Of a stretch of 64,000 nucleotides of DNA, positions 1-7,648 are shown piece after piece. The translations under genes were made by a program, and so were the position numbers. This stretch comes from Desulfolutivibrio sulfoxidireducens (lineage in GTDB: Bacteria > Desulfobacterota > Desulfovibrionia > Desulfovibrionales > Desulfovibrionaceae): the NCBI RefSeq assembly GCF_013376475.1, contig NZ_CP045508.1, forward strand, positions 2,888,001-2,952,000, in the 5' to 3' direction. Below the pieces are notes generated by a model. That model worked only from the letters and a program-made list of their open reading frames with translations. It searched no databases and was not told the DNA's origin. Within the stretch, counting starts at the first letter, position 1. Each line of letters starts with the position of its first letter.

Positions 1-676
1 TGTCCCGATCCAGGATGATCAACAGGTCCTGTACCGAGTCGAAGGTGCCCTCCCATTCCCGCTTGGCCCCGGAGATCAGTTCCGCCACCCGTTCGCGCTC
101 GCGAATCTCCCGGGTGAGGCGGTTGTTGGTCTCGGCCAGTTCCCTGGTGCGCTCGGCCACAATGGATTCAAGCCGGGTCTGCAGCGACAAAAAATCGCGT
201 TCGGAGGTCCATTTGGAGCACAAGGAGGCCGCGAACTGGCGAACCTCCTGGGGATGGAAGGGCTTTTGCTGATAGAGAAGGCGGTCCGGGGGCGGCACCC
301 GCCTGGCCATTTCCTCGGCGTCGATATCGGAAAAGGCGGTCATGATCACGATCTGGACGTAGGGGTCCAGGCGGCGGATCTCCTCGGCGGCCCACAGCCC
401 GCCACGGCCGGGCGGCATGCGCACGTCGAGAAAGACCACGGCGAAAGGGCGTTGCCGCGTGAGGGAGCGGCGGACCTCATCCACGGCCTCCTCGCCCTGG
501 CGGCAGGTGGCGACCTCGTACCGCGGCGAAGGCCGCCCCCCCGGGTCCTTGGGAAAAAGGTCGAATTCCTCGCTGGGGGCCAGCAGTTCCTTGAAAAGCT
601 CAAGGATCTGGGGCTCGTCGTCGGCGATGAGCAGGCGGTGCGGCTCGGCGTGGTCGGGTTGTCGGGTGGCGGGCAT
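1..676 (-). CDS. Receiver-PAS signalling protein (hybrid kinase or response regulator), 3' end cut by window
   Basis: The 225 visible residues start at an ATG at 676 and run off the window. Residues 15-145 are a CheY-type receiver: acidic pocket LLIADDE (15-21), phospho-acceptor Asp84 in VVFLDVRMPPG, and Lys138 in QQKPF. About 15 extra residues (near 36-52) separate helix 1 from strand 2. Residues 160-200 look like a coiled coil (ESIVAERTRELAETNNRL), and a PAS domain begins near 205 (EWEGTFDSVQDLLIILDRD). This order is usual for sensor kinases or PAS-containing regulators whose output domain follows. The output domain is not visible, so the enzyme class is open. It lies downstream of, and on the same strand as, a TPR lipoprotein gene. 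Confidence 0.85.
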   Translation of the reverse strand, partial: MPATRQPDHAEPHRLLIADDEPQILELFKELLAPSEEFDLFPKDPGGRPSPRYEVATCRQGEEAVDEVRRSLTRQRPFAVVFLDVRMPPGRGGLWAAEEIRRLDPYVQIVIMTAFSDIDAEEMARRVPPPDRLLYQQKPFHPQEVRQFAASLCSKWTSERDFLSLQTRLESIVAERTRELAETNNRLTREIRERERVAELISGAKREWEGTFDSVQDLLIILDRD

Positions 677-751
677 GGCCTCGTGTCTTACCGCCTTTCC
701 GGATCGCGCCGCGCGGTCGCGGACCGGGTGAAAGAGGTCGAAAGCCCGGCG

Positions 752-1924
752 TCAGGGCGTGGCTTGCGGGCCTTCGGTCGCGCCGGCCGGCGTCTGGCCA
801 TCCGGGACGGGCGGCGGGGGAGGCGCGGCATCGGGGGGGGCTTTGGCGCCGGACGTCTTGCCGGCCGCGGATTTCTCCATGGCCCGGGCCGCGCTTTCAT
901 CCACCGGCTCCGGGATGGCGGCGGGAGCGGCGGCTTTTTTCGGGGGTTTGCCGGACCTGGCCTCAGGCTTTTTCTCCCGGGTCTCCCGGGATGTCGGCCC
1001 GGTGTCCTTTTTCGGCGTTTCCGAGGCGTCCGGCGCGGCCGGGGGAGGAGGTCCGGAACTCGACATCCGGCTCAGGTTCTCCGAGGCCGTGCGATAAAAT
1101 CGGGGATTTCGGGCAATGGCCGCCTCGAACTCCGCAGCCGCCTTTTCCGGCATGCCCCGCTCCCGGTAGCACACCCCCAGGTTGTTGTGGGCCGCGGCCT
1201 CGCTCCCGGCGGCCAAAAAGGCGGCATAGGCCTCGTCGAAACGCTCCACCCGGCACAGGGCCAGCCCCAGATTGTTCCGGGTCCGGGGAGACTCCTTGAT
1301 GGCCAGGGCTCTGCCGAAGGCGGCCACGGCCTCGTCCGAACGCCCCAGGGCCAAAAGGGCCAAACCCAGGTTGTTTTCGGTGTCGGCGTCGCCGCCGGAC
1401 TCCAGGGCCTTTTGCAGGACCGTGACGGCCTTTTCGGGCTGCCTGGCCTGATGGTGGGCCAGCCCGAGCATCCTGGCCGCCTGGACCATATCCGGCCGGA
1501 CCTCCAGGGCCTTCTCGAAATACCCGACCGCGTCTTCCGGATCGTGCTGCATGAGGGCGGCGTATCCGGCCCCGTACAGGGCCTCGGGATCGTCCGGACG
1601 GGCCTCCAGGGCGGCGCGGCAGGCATCGAGGGCCTGGCGGTAGGTGCGTCCGGCCAGATGCGCCCGGCAGACGCGCCCCAGCACCAGGGCCTCGTCCGCC
1701 CCGGCATTTTTCGCCTGTCCGTACGCCGCCAGGGCCCGCCTGACGTCGCCCCCGGACAGGGCGGCATCGCCGGCCCGGATCAGCGCCGCACCGTCGCCCG
1801 ACGCCGGGCCGGATTTGTCCCCGGTCTTTCCGGAAGCGCCGGTCGTGCCCGCGCAACCGGACATCCCGGCGAGCATGGCCACACACGCCACAACGACAAA
1901 AAAACGGCCCATCGCCTCGGCCAT
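752..1924 (-). CDS. TPR-repeat lipoprotein
   Basis: A 390-residue predicted lipoprotein. Residues 7-23 are a hydrophobic signal ending in the lipobox LAGMSGC, with Cys24 as the likely lipidated residue. Residues 55-270 hold about six tetratricopeptide repeats (for example ALYGAGYAALMQHDPEDAVG and NNLGLALLALGRSDEAVAAF). The C-terminal third is low-complexity, rich in Pro, Ala, Lys and Glu. The reading frame stays open far upstream, but the ATG at 1924 is preceded by GGAGG six bases away and starts the signal peptide, so I use it. TPR lipoproteins usually act as protein-protein scaffolds at the envelope. The specific partner is unknown. Confidence 0.82.
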   Translation of the reverse strand: MAEAMGRFFVVVACVAMLAGMSGCAGTTGASGKTGDKSGPASGDGAALIRAGDAALSGGDVRRALAAYGQAKNAGADEALVLGRVCRAHLAGRTYRQALDACRAALEARPDDPEALYGAGYAALMQHDPEDAVGYFEKALEVRPDMVQAARMLGLAHHQARQPEKAVTVLQKALESGGDADTENNLGLALLALGRSDEAVAAFGRALAIKESPRTRNNLGLALCRVERFDEAYAAFLAAGSEAAAHNNLGVCYRERGMPEKAAAEFEAAIARNPRFYRTASENLSRMSSSGPPPPAAPDASETPKKDTGPTSRETREKKPEARSGKPPKKAAAPAAIPEPVDESAARAMEKSAAGKTSGAKAPPDAAPPPPPVPDGQTPAGATEGPQATP

Positions 1925-2109
1925 CGGTCCTCCGTGGGTTACGAGGGTCCATAACGCAAAGGGGCCAGGCGGTAAAGCAAGGCCCGCCGCATCACGGCCA
2001 CGTGTCTCGACGCATCCCTTCCCAACGGTGTGGGGCTGGTGTCGGGCCGAAAACGGGCACTTCCGGCGGGGATATCTCCGGGCGGGAATGCGTCCGGGAA
2101 AAAACAATG

Positions 2110-2158
2110 ATGGCGGAAGCGTATAGGAGTCGAACCTACCCGCGACCTCTCGGCCGCA
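2110..2158. repeat. Partial copy of the 3' end of selC (att-like direct repeat)
   Basis: These 49 bases are identical to 2810-2858, the 3' part of the selenocysteine tRNA (acceptor 3' strand with CCA, T arm and long variable arm). Similarity stops at once on the left and after one mismatch on the right. The two copies are exactly 700 bp apart and in the same orientation. This is what is expected when an element integrates site-specifically at the 3' end of a tRNA gene. Confidence 0.9.
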
Positions 2159-2185
2159 TAGTGCTCCTCCAAACCAAAACCCTTC

Positions 2186-2214
2186 TTGACAACAAACTAT
2201 CAAATACCTACAAA
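2186..2214 (+). promoter_or_regulatory. Candidate sigma-70 promoter of the toxin-antitoxin pair
   Basis: A perfect -35 box TTGACA (2186-2191) is followed, after 17 bp, by TACAAA (2209-2214). Transcription would begin within a few bases of the toxin ATG at 2222. No Shine-Dalgarno sequence lies upstream of that ATG, so the message may be leaderless. The -10 match is weak. Confidence 0.4.
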
Positions 2215-2221
2215 AACATAC

Positions 2222-2467
2222 ATGGTTCGCATCGAAATCTTGAAAAAGGCGCATAGGCAGCTTGGAAAACTTCCCGCCGCCGAAAGCGATGCGATTGATG
2301 ACGCCATTGATGCCTTGGCGTCCTGGCCGAACTGCCGGAATGTGAAGAAGCTGACCGACAGGGCCGGATACCGGCTTCGTGCTGGAGCCTACCGGGTTTT
2401 CTTCCAGGTGGAGGACGGAAAAGTGGTCATCACGGAGGTAAAAAAACGCAATGAACGTACCTACTAG
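2222..2467 (+). CDS. RelE/ParE-superfamily toxin
   Basis: An 81-residue basic protein of the size and pattern of RelE/ParE/HigB toxins: helix-rich N-terminus (EILKKAHRQLGKLPAAE), then GYRLRAGAYRVFFQVEDGKVVITEVKKRNE, which matches the family's beta-sheet core with Arg and Tyr at the C-terminus. Relatives cleave mRNA on the ribosome or inhibit gyrase; which applies here is unclear. The start at 2222 is chosen because family members begin just before this strand. An in-frame TTG at 2186 coincides with the putative -35 box and is unlikely. The end overlaps the antitoxin start by 17 bp, giving toxin-first order as in higBA modules. Confidence 0.8.
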   Translation: MVRIEILKKAHRQLGKLPAAESDAIDDAIDALASWPNCRNVKKLTDRAGYRLRAGAYRVFFQVEDGKVVITEVKKRNERTY

Positions 2468-2789
2468 CCCCCAGATCATCGAGCATGAGGGGCAGCCGCT
2501 CTTCGTGGTCCTGCCGTATGCGCAATACCTGGCCTTGACCAGGGAGGCAGTTGACGATGACGTTGCGATCCCCTGGGAGGTCTCAAAGCTCGCCCGCCGG
2601 GAAAAGAAGAGCCTGATGCGCGCGTGGCGCGAATACCTGGGGCTGACCCAGGAGGCGGTTGCGGCCAGGGCGGGGATTTCGCGCGGCGCATACGCCCAAA
2701 TGGAAGCCAAGGGGGCCAAGCCCCGCCGGGTGACCCTGCTCAAGATCGCCACAGCTCTGGGAGTCCGGCCCGAGCAGTTGACGGAATAA
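2451..2789 (+). CDS. XRE-family antitoxin with Phd-like N-terminus
   Basis: The 112-residue partner of the upstream toxin. Residues 8-30 (IIEHEGQPLFVVLPYAQYLAL) resemble the N-terminal segment of Phd/YefM-type antitoxins. Residues 58-108 form a Cro/C1 helix-turn-helix (YLGLTQEAVAARAGISRGAYAQME). It should neutralise the toxin and repress the shared promoter. It ends about 20 bp before the 3' end of selC, converging on the tRNA. Both genes lie inside the selC-bounded repeat block, so they were probably acquired together. Confidence 0.82.
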   Translation: MNVPTSPQIIEHEGQPLFVVLPYAQYLALTREAVDDDVAIPWEVSKLARREKKSLMRAWREYLGLTQEAVAARAGISRGAYAQMEAKGAKPRRVTLLKIATALGVRPEQLTE

Positions 2790-2810
2790 ACGCCCTGCCT
2801 GCCCGGAAAA

Positions 2811-2904
2811 TGGCGGAAGCGTATAGGAGTCGAACCTACCCGCGACCTCTCGGCCGCACACCGGATTTGAAGTCCGGGCGCCACACCGGTGACGATACGC
2901 TTCC
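2811..2904 (-). tRNA. selC: tRNA-Sec (anticodon TCA)
   Basis: Read on the minus strand the gene begins GGAAGCGT and ends ACGCTTCC-G-CCA, an 8-bp acceptor stem with encoded CCA. The anticodon loop CTTCAAA gives anticodon TCA, decoding UGA. The long variable arm and the length of 94 nt match bacterial tRNA-Sec rather than a tRNA-Ser. It implies the genome makes selenoproteins, though none is evident in this window. Its 3' 49 bp are duplicated at 2110-2158, so the gene stayed intact after an insertion at its 3' end. Confidence 0.95.
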
Positions 2905-3138
2905 GTGTCCAGATGAGGTCATGGGCTCTATCAGCTTTGGCCGAGGGTTTCAATCGTTTCGGCGCGCGGGGCGATACCGTGGCCGGGGTCGATTTCCCCC
3001 CCTGGCGTTTCTGGAGTTCCCGGGAATCTTGCGCTATAGGGTGAAAACCCGGTGCGTTGCCGCCCGGCGAGCCGCTCTCGCGCACACCGGCGGCCAAGCC
3101 CCCCGGTGTGCGCACCGGGAACCATACAAGGACACCCC

Positions 3139-3762
3139 ATGAAAAAAACATCCCTTCTCCTCGCGGTTTGTCTTTGTTTTACGGCCTGTTCGTGCTCGAA
3201 GGAAGACAAGCAGTCCTTCGCCCACGTGGACCACGACAAGGACAGCGGCGTCATCTTCGAGGAACTGGTGTTCGTGTACCCCGAGATCGTCGTGGAGAAT
3301 TTCGCGGCCTACGATACCGACCAGAACGGCATTCTCGACCAGAACGAATACGAGGCGTTCCGCAAGGAGGTGGTCACGGAAAAACAGCCACCGCGCGTGG
3401 CCAGGCTGTCCCCGACCCAACCGAAGCCCGGCGGCGCGGCGGTTCAGTCCGGGATGAGGACCCCCTCTCCCCGGCCGGACATCACCGTGACCGTGGAGGG
3501 GGAAAAGGCCCCGCCCTCCCCCTCCCCCCAGATCGAATCCGCCCCGCAGACCAAGCCCGCCTCGCCGGCCAAGCCCGCCGCGACCGAGCGCAAAAACCAG
3601 GAAAAATCCGGGCCGACGACCTACACCATCGTCCGGGGCGACACCCTGACCAAGATCGCCAAGAAGCACAACGTCACCGTGGAGGATATCCTCAAGGCCA
3701 ACGAGGGCCTGTCCGCGGACACCATCCGCGACGGTCAGGTCATCGCCATTCCGGGCCGATAA
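3139..3762 (+). CDS. EF-hand and LysM domain lipoprotein
   Basis: A 207-residue predicted lipoprotein with signal residues 1-16 and likely lipidated Cys17 (CFTAC). Two EF-hand-type loops follow: DHDKDSGVIFEE near 33-44 and DTDQNGILDQNE near 63-74, which carry the acidic ligand spacing for calcium. A Pro-rich linker follows (about 95-155). The C-terminal LysM domain (YTIVRGDTLTKIAKKHNVTVEDILKAN) binds peptidoglycan-type glycans. The ATG at 3139 has AAGGA eight bases upstream. It may be an outer-membrane-anchored, wall-binding protein that responds to calcium. Function is inferred from domains only. Confidence 0.82.
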   Translation: MKKTSLLLAVCLCFTACSCSKEDKQSFAHVDHDKDSGVIFEELVFVYPEIVVENFAAYDTDQNGILDQNEYEAFRKEVVTEKQPPRVARLSPTQPKPGGAAVQSGMRTPSPRPDITVTVEGEKAPPSPSPQIESAPQTKPASPAKPAATERKNQEKSGPTTYTIVRGDTLTKIAKKHNVTVEDILKANEGLSADTIRDGQVIAIPGR

Positions 3763-3968
3763 GTCCACGCCTCGGCCCATCTTTTCGGGGCTGGGCGCGA
3801 AAGGCGCGTCCGTGGCCCGTCCGGCCGCCCCCGCGCCGCCAGGCGCTCGGGGCGCGAGCGGCGCCCCACTGTCCGCCACACGCCCCGCTTCCGCCAGCCC
3901 TGCGGCTGGGCCGGCCGCGCCCCGGCGCGACGCGAAACCAACCACATGCAAGGGACCAGCCCACAACC

Positions 3969-4757
3969 ATGCAGCGAAGCCACACCTTTTTCCTGACTCT
4001 GTTCCTGTCCCTGGTCATCCCGGTCACAGCGGCCGCCCTGTCCAAGGACGAAGTCCGCGAGCGATCCCTCAAACGTCTGCGGCAAACAGGCGAAACGATC
4101 CGGACCGAGGGCCGCCAGGCGGAAGACGGCAGCCCCCGTTTCGGGCGACCGCCCCAGGAGCCGGAGGACGAGGTCCACAAGCCGGCGTCTCCCGGATCGG
4201 CCGGGACCGGCACGACACAGCCCCGGGGAATCGGCCGGGCATGGGAGCGCGGACAGGACCAGGCGGTCATCGTCCCGGTTCCGGCGTCCCCCCCCGGGTC
4301 CGGGCCTGTCTTTTCCCCGGCCTCCCCGACCCCTTCCCGACCCGCCCCGGAGACGCCGGGAAAAAGCGCCGCCGCCCCCACCCCGAGTCCGGCGGAGAGG
4401 GAAAAGGCCCTTGTCCTTTTTCGTCAGGCCCTGTCGGCGGCCGAAAGAAACGACCACCAAAAGGCCCTGGAACTCCTGAACATGGCCACGGCCCTGAACC
4501 CCACGGACCCCGACCTCTTCAACAACCGGGGCAACACCCTCAACAACCTGGGGAACCCCAAAAAGGCCCTGGAGGATTACAACACGGCCGTTTCCCTCAA
4601 GCCGAACGACCCGGCCTACCTGTGCAACCGGGGGGTGGCCTTCGAGCGGCTTGGCGACGACCAGGCGGCCTGTCGCGACTATCGCGGGGCCTGCGACCTG
4701 GGAGACTGCGGGTTTTACAACAGCTTCAAGAAGGAGGGGCGTTGCCCGAATCCGTGA
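3969..4757 (+). CDS. Exported TPR-repeat protein
   Basis: A 262-residue protein with an N-terminal signal peptide (FFLTLFLSLVIPVTAAALS, probable cleavage after TAA). A long Pro, Gly and Arg-rich spacer covers about residues 35-150. Three TPR units follow: KALVLFRQALSAAERNDHQK, LFNNRGNTLNNLGNPKKALE and AYLCNRGVAFERLGDDQAAC. The tail holds two Cys (ACDLGDCGF) that could form a disulfide. It follows the LysM lipoprotein by about 200 bp on the same strand, suggesting a joint envelope role. The interaction partner cannot be told from the sequence. Confidence 0.75.
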   Translation: MQRSHTFFLTLFLSLVIPVTAAALSKDEVRERSLKRLRQTGETIRTEGRQAEDGSPRFGRPPQEPEDEVHKPASPGSAGTGTTQPRGIGRAWERGQDQAVIVPVPASPPGSGPVFSPASPTPSRPAPETPGKSAAAPTPSPAEREKALVLFRQALSAAERNDHQKALELLNMATALNPTDPDLFNNRGNTLNNLGNPKKALEDYNTAVSLKPNDPAYLCNRGVAFERLGDDQAACRDYRGACDLGDCGFYNSFKKEGRCPNP

Positions 4758-4996
4758 CGCATTCAACAAAAAAACCGAAATATATTCTTGAATACGGACA
4801 CTTCGTTGCATTCGCTTCCCTGACGTCCAACTCCACAGGGGGTTGTTCCGTGCCAGGCCAGGGCTCTTGCCGGGCGTCTTGCCGGCCTCCCGGATCGTTT
4901 CTTGCATTATTTTTGCGGACCGACTGAATTTTGGCAGGCCCCTGGCCGCCAAAATGCTTGCGCACGCGCGCCGCGCCGCCCCCCGGAGTTGCGCCT

Positions 4997-5461
4997 ATGA
5001 AACAACACATCCTCATCGTGGATGGCGATCCGCTGGCCCTGACCTACCACGAGCACATCCTCTCCCAGCACTTTTCCGTGGAGACCGCCACAAGCGCCGA
5101 GGATGCTCTTGCCCGCCTGCGCCAGAACGGCCCCTTCGCCGTGGTGGTCTCGGACCTGTTCCTGCCCACCCGCGGCGGCAAGTCTTTCCTGGCCAAGGTG
5201 CAGCGCCTGTGCCCGGACATCGTGAACATCGTTCTGGCGGCCAACCCCACGCCTGAAACCATCATGGGCGCCATCAACGAGAACCACGTCTTTGGTTTTT
5301 TCTGCAAAACCGCCCCCCCGGCCGAACTGATCCGCAAGATCCGGGCCGCCCTGGAGCATCACCGGCATCAGTCGGGGCTCCGTCTGCCTTATGGGAAAAA
5401 CGTCCTGACCAGCGAGGAACGGGACTACCTCCACGACCTGACCAGTTCCTGGCCCTGCTGA
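4997..5461 (+). CDS. Single-domain response regulator receiver protein
   Basis: 154 residues, almost all one receiver domain. The acidic start is ILIVDGDP, with Gly where a second Asp is usual. The phospho-acceptor Asp lies in VVSDLFLPTRGG and the conserved Lys in FCKTAPP. The usual switch Thr/Ser after strand 4 reads VLAANP. These changes suggest altered phosphorylation chemistry, though the core Asp and Lys remain. A C-terminal tail (QSGLRLPYGKNVLTSEERDYLHDL) holds no DNA-binding domain, so output would be by protein contact. The start is preceded by CGGAG. No cognate kinase is adjacent. Confidence 0.8.
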   Translation: MKQHILIVDGDPLALTYHEHILSQHFSVETATSAEDALARLRQNGPFAVVVSDLFLPTRGGKSFLAKVQRLCPDIVNIVLAANPTPETIMGAINENHVFGFFCKTAPPAELIRKIRAALEHHRHQSGLRLPYGKNVLTSEERDYLHDLTSSWPC

Positions 5462-5707
5462 CCGCGCCGCGCAAAGCGACCTCCCCGACATCGCACGACA
5501 TCCGCCCAGCCCGGCCTCGCCTCGTTGACCGGCCGGATCGACTGTCGTATCAAGGATGTCGGGCCATCTGGCGCAATACGCCGGCGTTTTGCGCCCACAT
5601 CCCGGCAACCGGCCGGGACCGCCGGTTTCAAAGGCCGTACCGTCCGCCGCCGGAGCACGACGCAACCCCCTACGCCCGGCCAAAGAACCGGTGTCGCATC
5701 TCCTGCC

Positions 5708-6862
5708 ATGCCACGGGAAAACAAAAACGCCCCATCCCCGCCCGCCGCCAGGATCCTCCGTCGGGAGGATGCCGGCCACGGCCCGACCCTGACGCTCTCG
5801 GGACGTCTGGACGCCGCCGGAACGGCCGCCGTGTGGGACGCGGCCGTGGCCATGGTCCGCGCGGCGGGCACGGCCCCGGTGACCGTCGACGCCTCGGGAG
5901 TCACCCACTGTTCCGGCCCAGGCATCGGCCTGCTTTTGGAGTTGACCCTTCTCGCCCGCCAGGCCGGAGGGACCCTGGCCGTGACCGGCCTTGACCCGAA
6001 ATTCCACCGCCTGTTCGACCTGCACGACCCGGTCGCCTTTTTGAAAAACGCCCGCCGCCCCGGAAAACGCCTCAGCCTGCCCGAGGAACTGGGCCGGGAG
6101 GCCTGGCGGCTTTCCGTGGACGTGCGCCACCTGATTTCCTTTGTCGGGGAATTCGCCACAGCCCTGGCCGTGGCCGCGCGCCATCCGGGCCGGGTGCGCT
6201 GGAAAGACGCCCTGGCCGTGGCCGAGACCGCCGGGGTCAACGCCCTGCCCATCATCCTGCTCGTCGGCTTTCTCATGGGCCTGATCATGGCCTTCCAGTC
6301 GGCGGTTCCCCTGAAGCAGTTCGGGGCGGAGATCTACGTGGCCAAGCTCCTGGTCATCTCCATGACCCGGGAACTGGGCCCCCTGGTCACGGCCATCATC
6401 CTGGCCGGACGTTCGGGCTCGGCCTTCGCCGCCGAGATCGGAACAATGAGCGTCAACGAGGAGATACACGCCCTGGTGACCATGGGACTCGATCCGGTGC
6501 GCTTTTTGGTGGTCACTCGGGTCCTGGCCGCCGTGGCCATGACCCCCATCCTGTCGATCTTTTTCACTCTGGCGAGCCTGGTGGGCGGGGCCCTGGTCAT
6601 GCTCACCTTCGGGTATCCGCTGGTCACGTATCTCAATCAACTCCAATCCTCGGCATCCATCGGCGACATCCTGGGCGGGCTTTCCAAGTCCGCCGTCTTC
6701 GGCTTTTTCGTGTGCGGCATCGGCTGCCTGCGGGGCCTGCAGACCCGGGGAGGCCCGAGCGCCGTGGGCGACGCCACGACCAGCGCCGTGGTCAGCGGCA
6801 TCATCCTCATCGCCGTGGCCGACGGCGTCTTCGCCGTGCTGTTCTACGCCATGGGGTGGTGA
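5708..6862 (+). CDS. mlaE: STAS-MlaE-type ABC permease
   Basis: A 384-residue inner-membrane permease of the lipid-transporting Mla/MCE ABC system. Residues 1-120 form a STAS domain (LTLSGRLDAAGTAAVW; VTVDASGVTHCSGPGIGLLL), here fused to the permease. Residues about 150-384 are the MlaE fold with five or six hydrophobic segments, including the signature LVTAIILAGRSGSAFAAEIG. It should move phospholipids between the membranes with the ATPase MlaF and the MCE protein MlaD that follow. The next gene begins 3 bp after its stop. The start at 5708 gives the STAS N-terminus at the usual distance. Confidence 0.9.
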   Translation: MPRENKNAPSPPAARILRREDAGHGPTLTLSGRLDAAGTAAVWDAAVAMVRAAGTAPVTVDASGVTHCSGPGIGLLLELTLLARQAGGTLAVTGLDPKFHRLFDLHDPVAFLKNARRPGKRLSLPEELGREAWRLSVDVRHLISFVGEFATALAVAARHPGRVRWKDALAVAETAGVNALPIILLVGFLMGLIMAFQSAVPLKQFGAEIYVAKLLVISMTRELGPLVTAIILAGRSGSAFAAEIGTMSVNEEIHALVTMGLDPVRFLVVTRVLAAVAMTPILSIFFTLASLVGGALVMLTFGYPLVTYLNQLQSSASIGDILGGLSKSAVFGFFVCGIGCLRGLQTRGGPSAVGDATTSAVVSGIILIAVADGVFAVLFYAMGW

Positions 6863-6865
6863 ACC

Positions 6866-7648
6866 ATGCCCGACGCGACACCAACGCGGACGCCCACAGA
6901 CGATCCCATCATCCGGGTAAAGCGCCTCACGGCGGCCTACGGCGACCGGGTCATCCTCGACGATGTGTCGTTTCGCGTGAACCGGGGGGAGGTGTTCGTC
7001 ATCCTGGGCGGATCGGGAAGCGGCAAATCCACCCTGCTCAAACACATGATCGGCCTGTACGAACCGGTCAGGGGCGAGGTCTTCATCGAGGACCGAAACC
7101 TTACCCGGGCCTTTGGTCGGGACCGTCTGGACATCCTGTCCCGCTTCGGGGTCATGTACCAGGCCGGGGCGCTCTTCGGATCCATGACCCTGCTTGAAAA
7201 CGTGCGCCTGCCGCTTGCGGAGTTCACCCGGCTGCCCGAGGCGGCCATCGACCTCGTGGCCCGGATGAAGCTCGATCTGGTGGGCCTTGCCGACGCGGCC
7301 GATTGCATGCCTGCGGAGCTTTCCGGGGGCATGCGCAAACGCGGGGCCTTGGCCCGGGCCATGGCCCTGGACCCGGACATCCTGTTTCTGGACGAGCCCT
7401 CGGCCGGACTCGACCCGGTCACCTCGGCCGAACTCGACGCACTCATCCTCAAGCTCAAGGACCTGGGGATCACCTTCGTGCTGGTCACCCACGAGCTGCC
7501 GAGCATCCAGGCCATAGCCGACCGGGTGATCATGCTCGACGGGCGCACGAAAAAAATCATCGCCGAAGGGCCGCCGGCCTTTCTCCGCGACCAGGCCACG
7601 GACCCCTTTGTCCGGCAATTCTTCCACAGGGAGGCCCGCGCGGCATGA
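6866..7648 (+). CDS. mlaF: Mla-type ABC transporter ATPase
   Basis: 260 residues with every ABC ATPase motif: Walker A GGSGSGKSTLLKH (about 48-60), Q-loop in VMYQAGALFG, signature ELSGGMRKR, Walker B DILFLDEPSAGLDP and switch His in VTHELPS. The Met-Arg-Lys version of the signature and FGSMTLLENV are typical of MlaF/Ttg2A. It powers lipid transfer through the MlaE permease encoded just upstream. Its stop codon overlaps the mlaD start (ATGA), indicating translational coupling. Confidence 0.93.
   Translation: MPDATPTRTPTDDPIIRVKRLTAAYGDRVILDDVSFRVNRGEVFVILGGSGSGKSTLLKHMIGLYEPVRGEVFIEDRNLTRAFGRDRLDILSRFGVMYQAGALFGSMTLLENVRLPLAEFTRLPEAAIDLVARMKLDLVGLADAADCMPAELSGGMRKRGALARAMALDPDILFLDEPSAGLDPVTSAELDALILKLKDLGITFVLVTHELPSIQAIADRVIMLDGRTKKIIAEGPPAFLRDQATDPFVRQFFHREARAA

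Larger units (their letters stand above)
2110..2810. mobile_element. 700-bp selC-bounded mini-element carrying a toxin-antitoxin pair
   Basis: The block lies between the 49-bp partial selC copy and the intact selC gene. It holds only the toxin-antitoxin pair at 2222-2789 and no recognisable integrase or transposase. selC is a known integration hotspot in other bacteria. The block is either a non-autonomous cassette mobilised in trans or the remnant of a larger island whose middle was lost. The duplication is seen directly; mobility is inferred. Confidence 0.7.

Noticed and set aside
254-1954. Long plus-strand open frame of 566 codons
   Set aside because: It lies antisense to the receiver protein and the TPR lipoprotein, has no family similarity and reads as Gly/Arg-rich GC shadow.
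2811-2904. tRNA-Ser instead of tRNA-Sec
   Set aside because: The anticodon is TCA and the acceptor stem is 8 bp, as in selenocysteine tRNA.
1925-3151. N-terminal extension of the TPR lipoprotein frame across selC
   Set aside because: The extension runs through the toxin-antitoxin pair and the tRNA antisense; the ATG at 1924 has the ribosome-binding site and signal peptide.
4907-7627. Minus-strand open frame of 906 codons
   Set aside because: Antisense to mlaE, mlaF and the receiver gene; composition is that of a shadow in GC-rich DNA.
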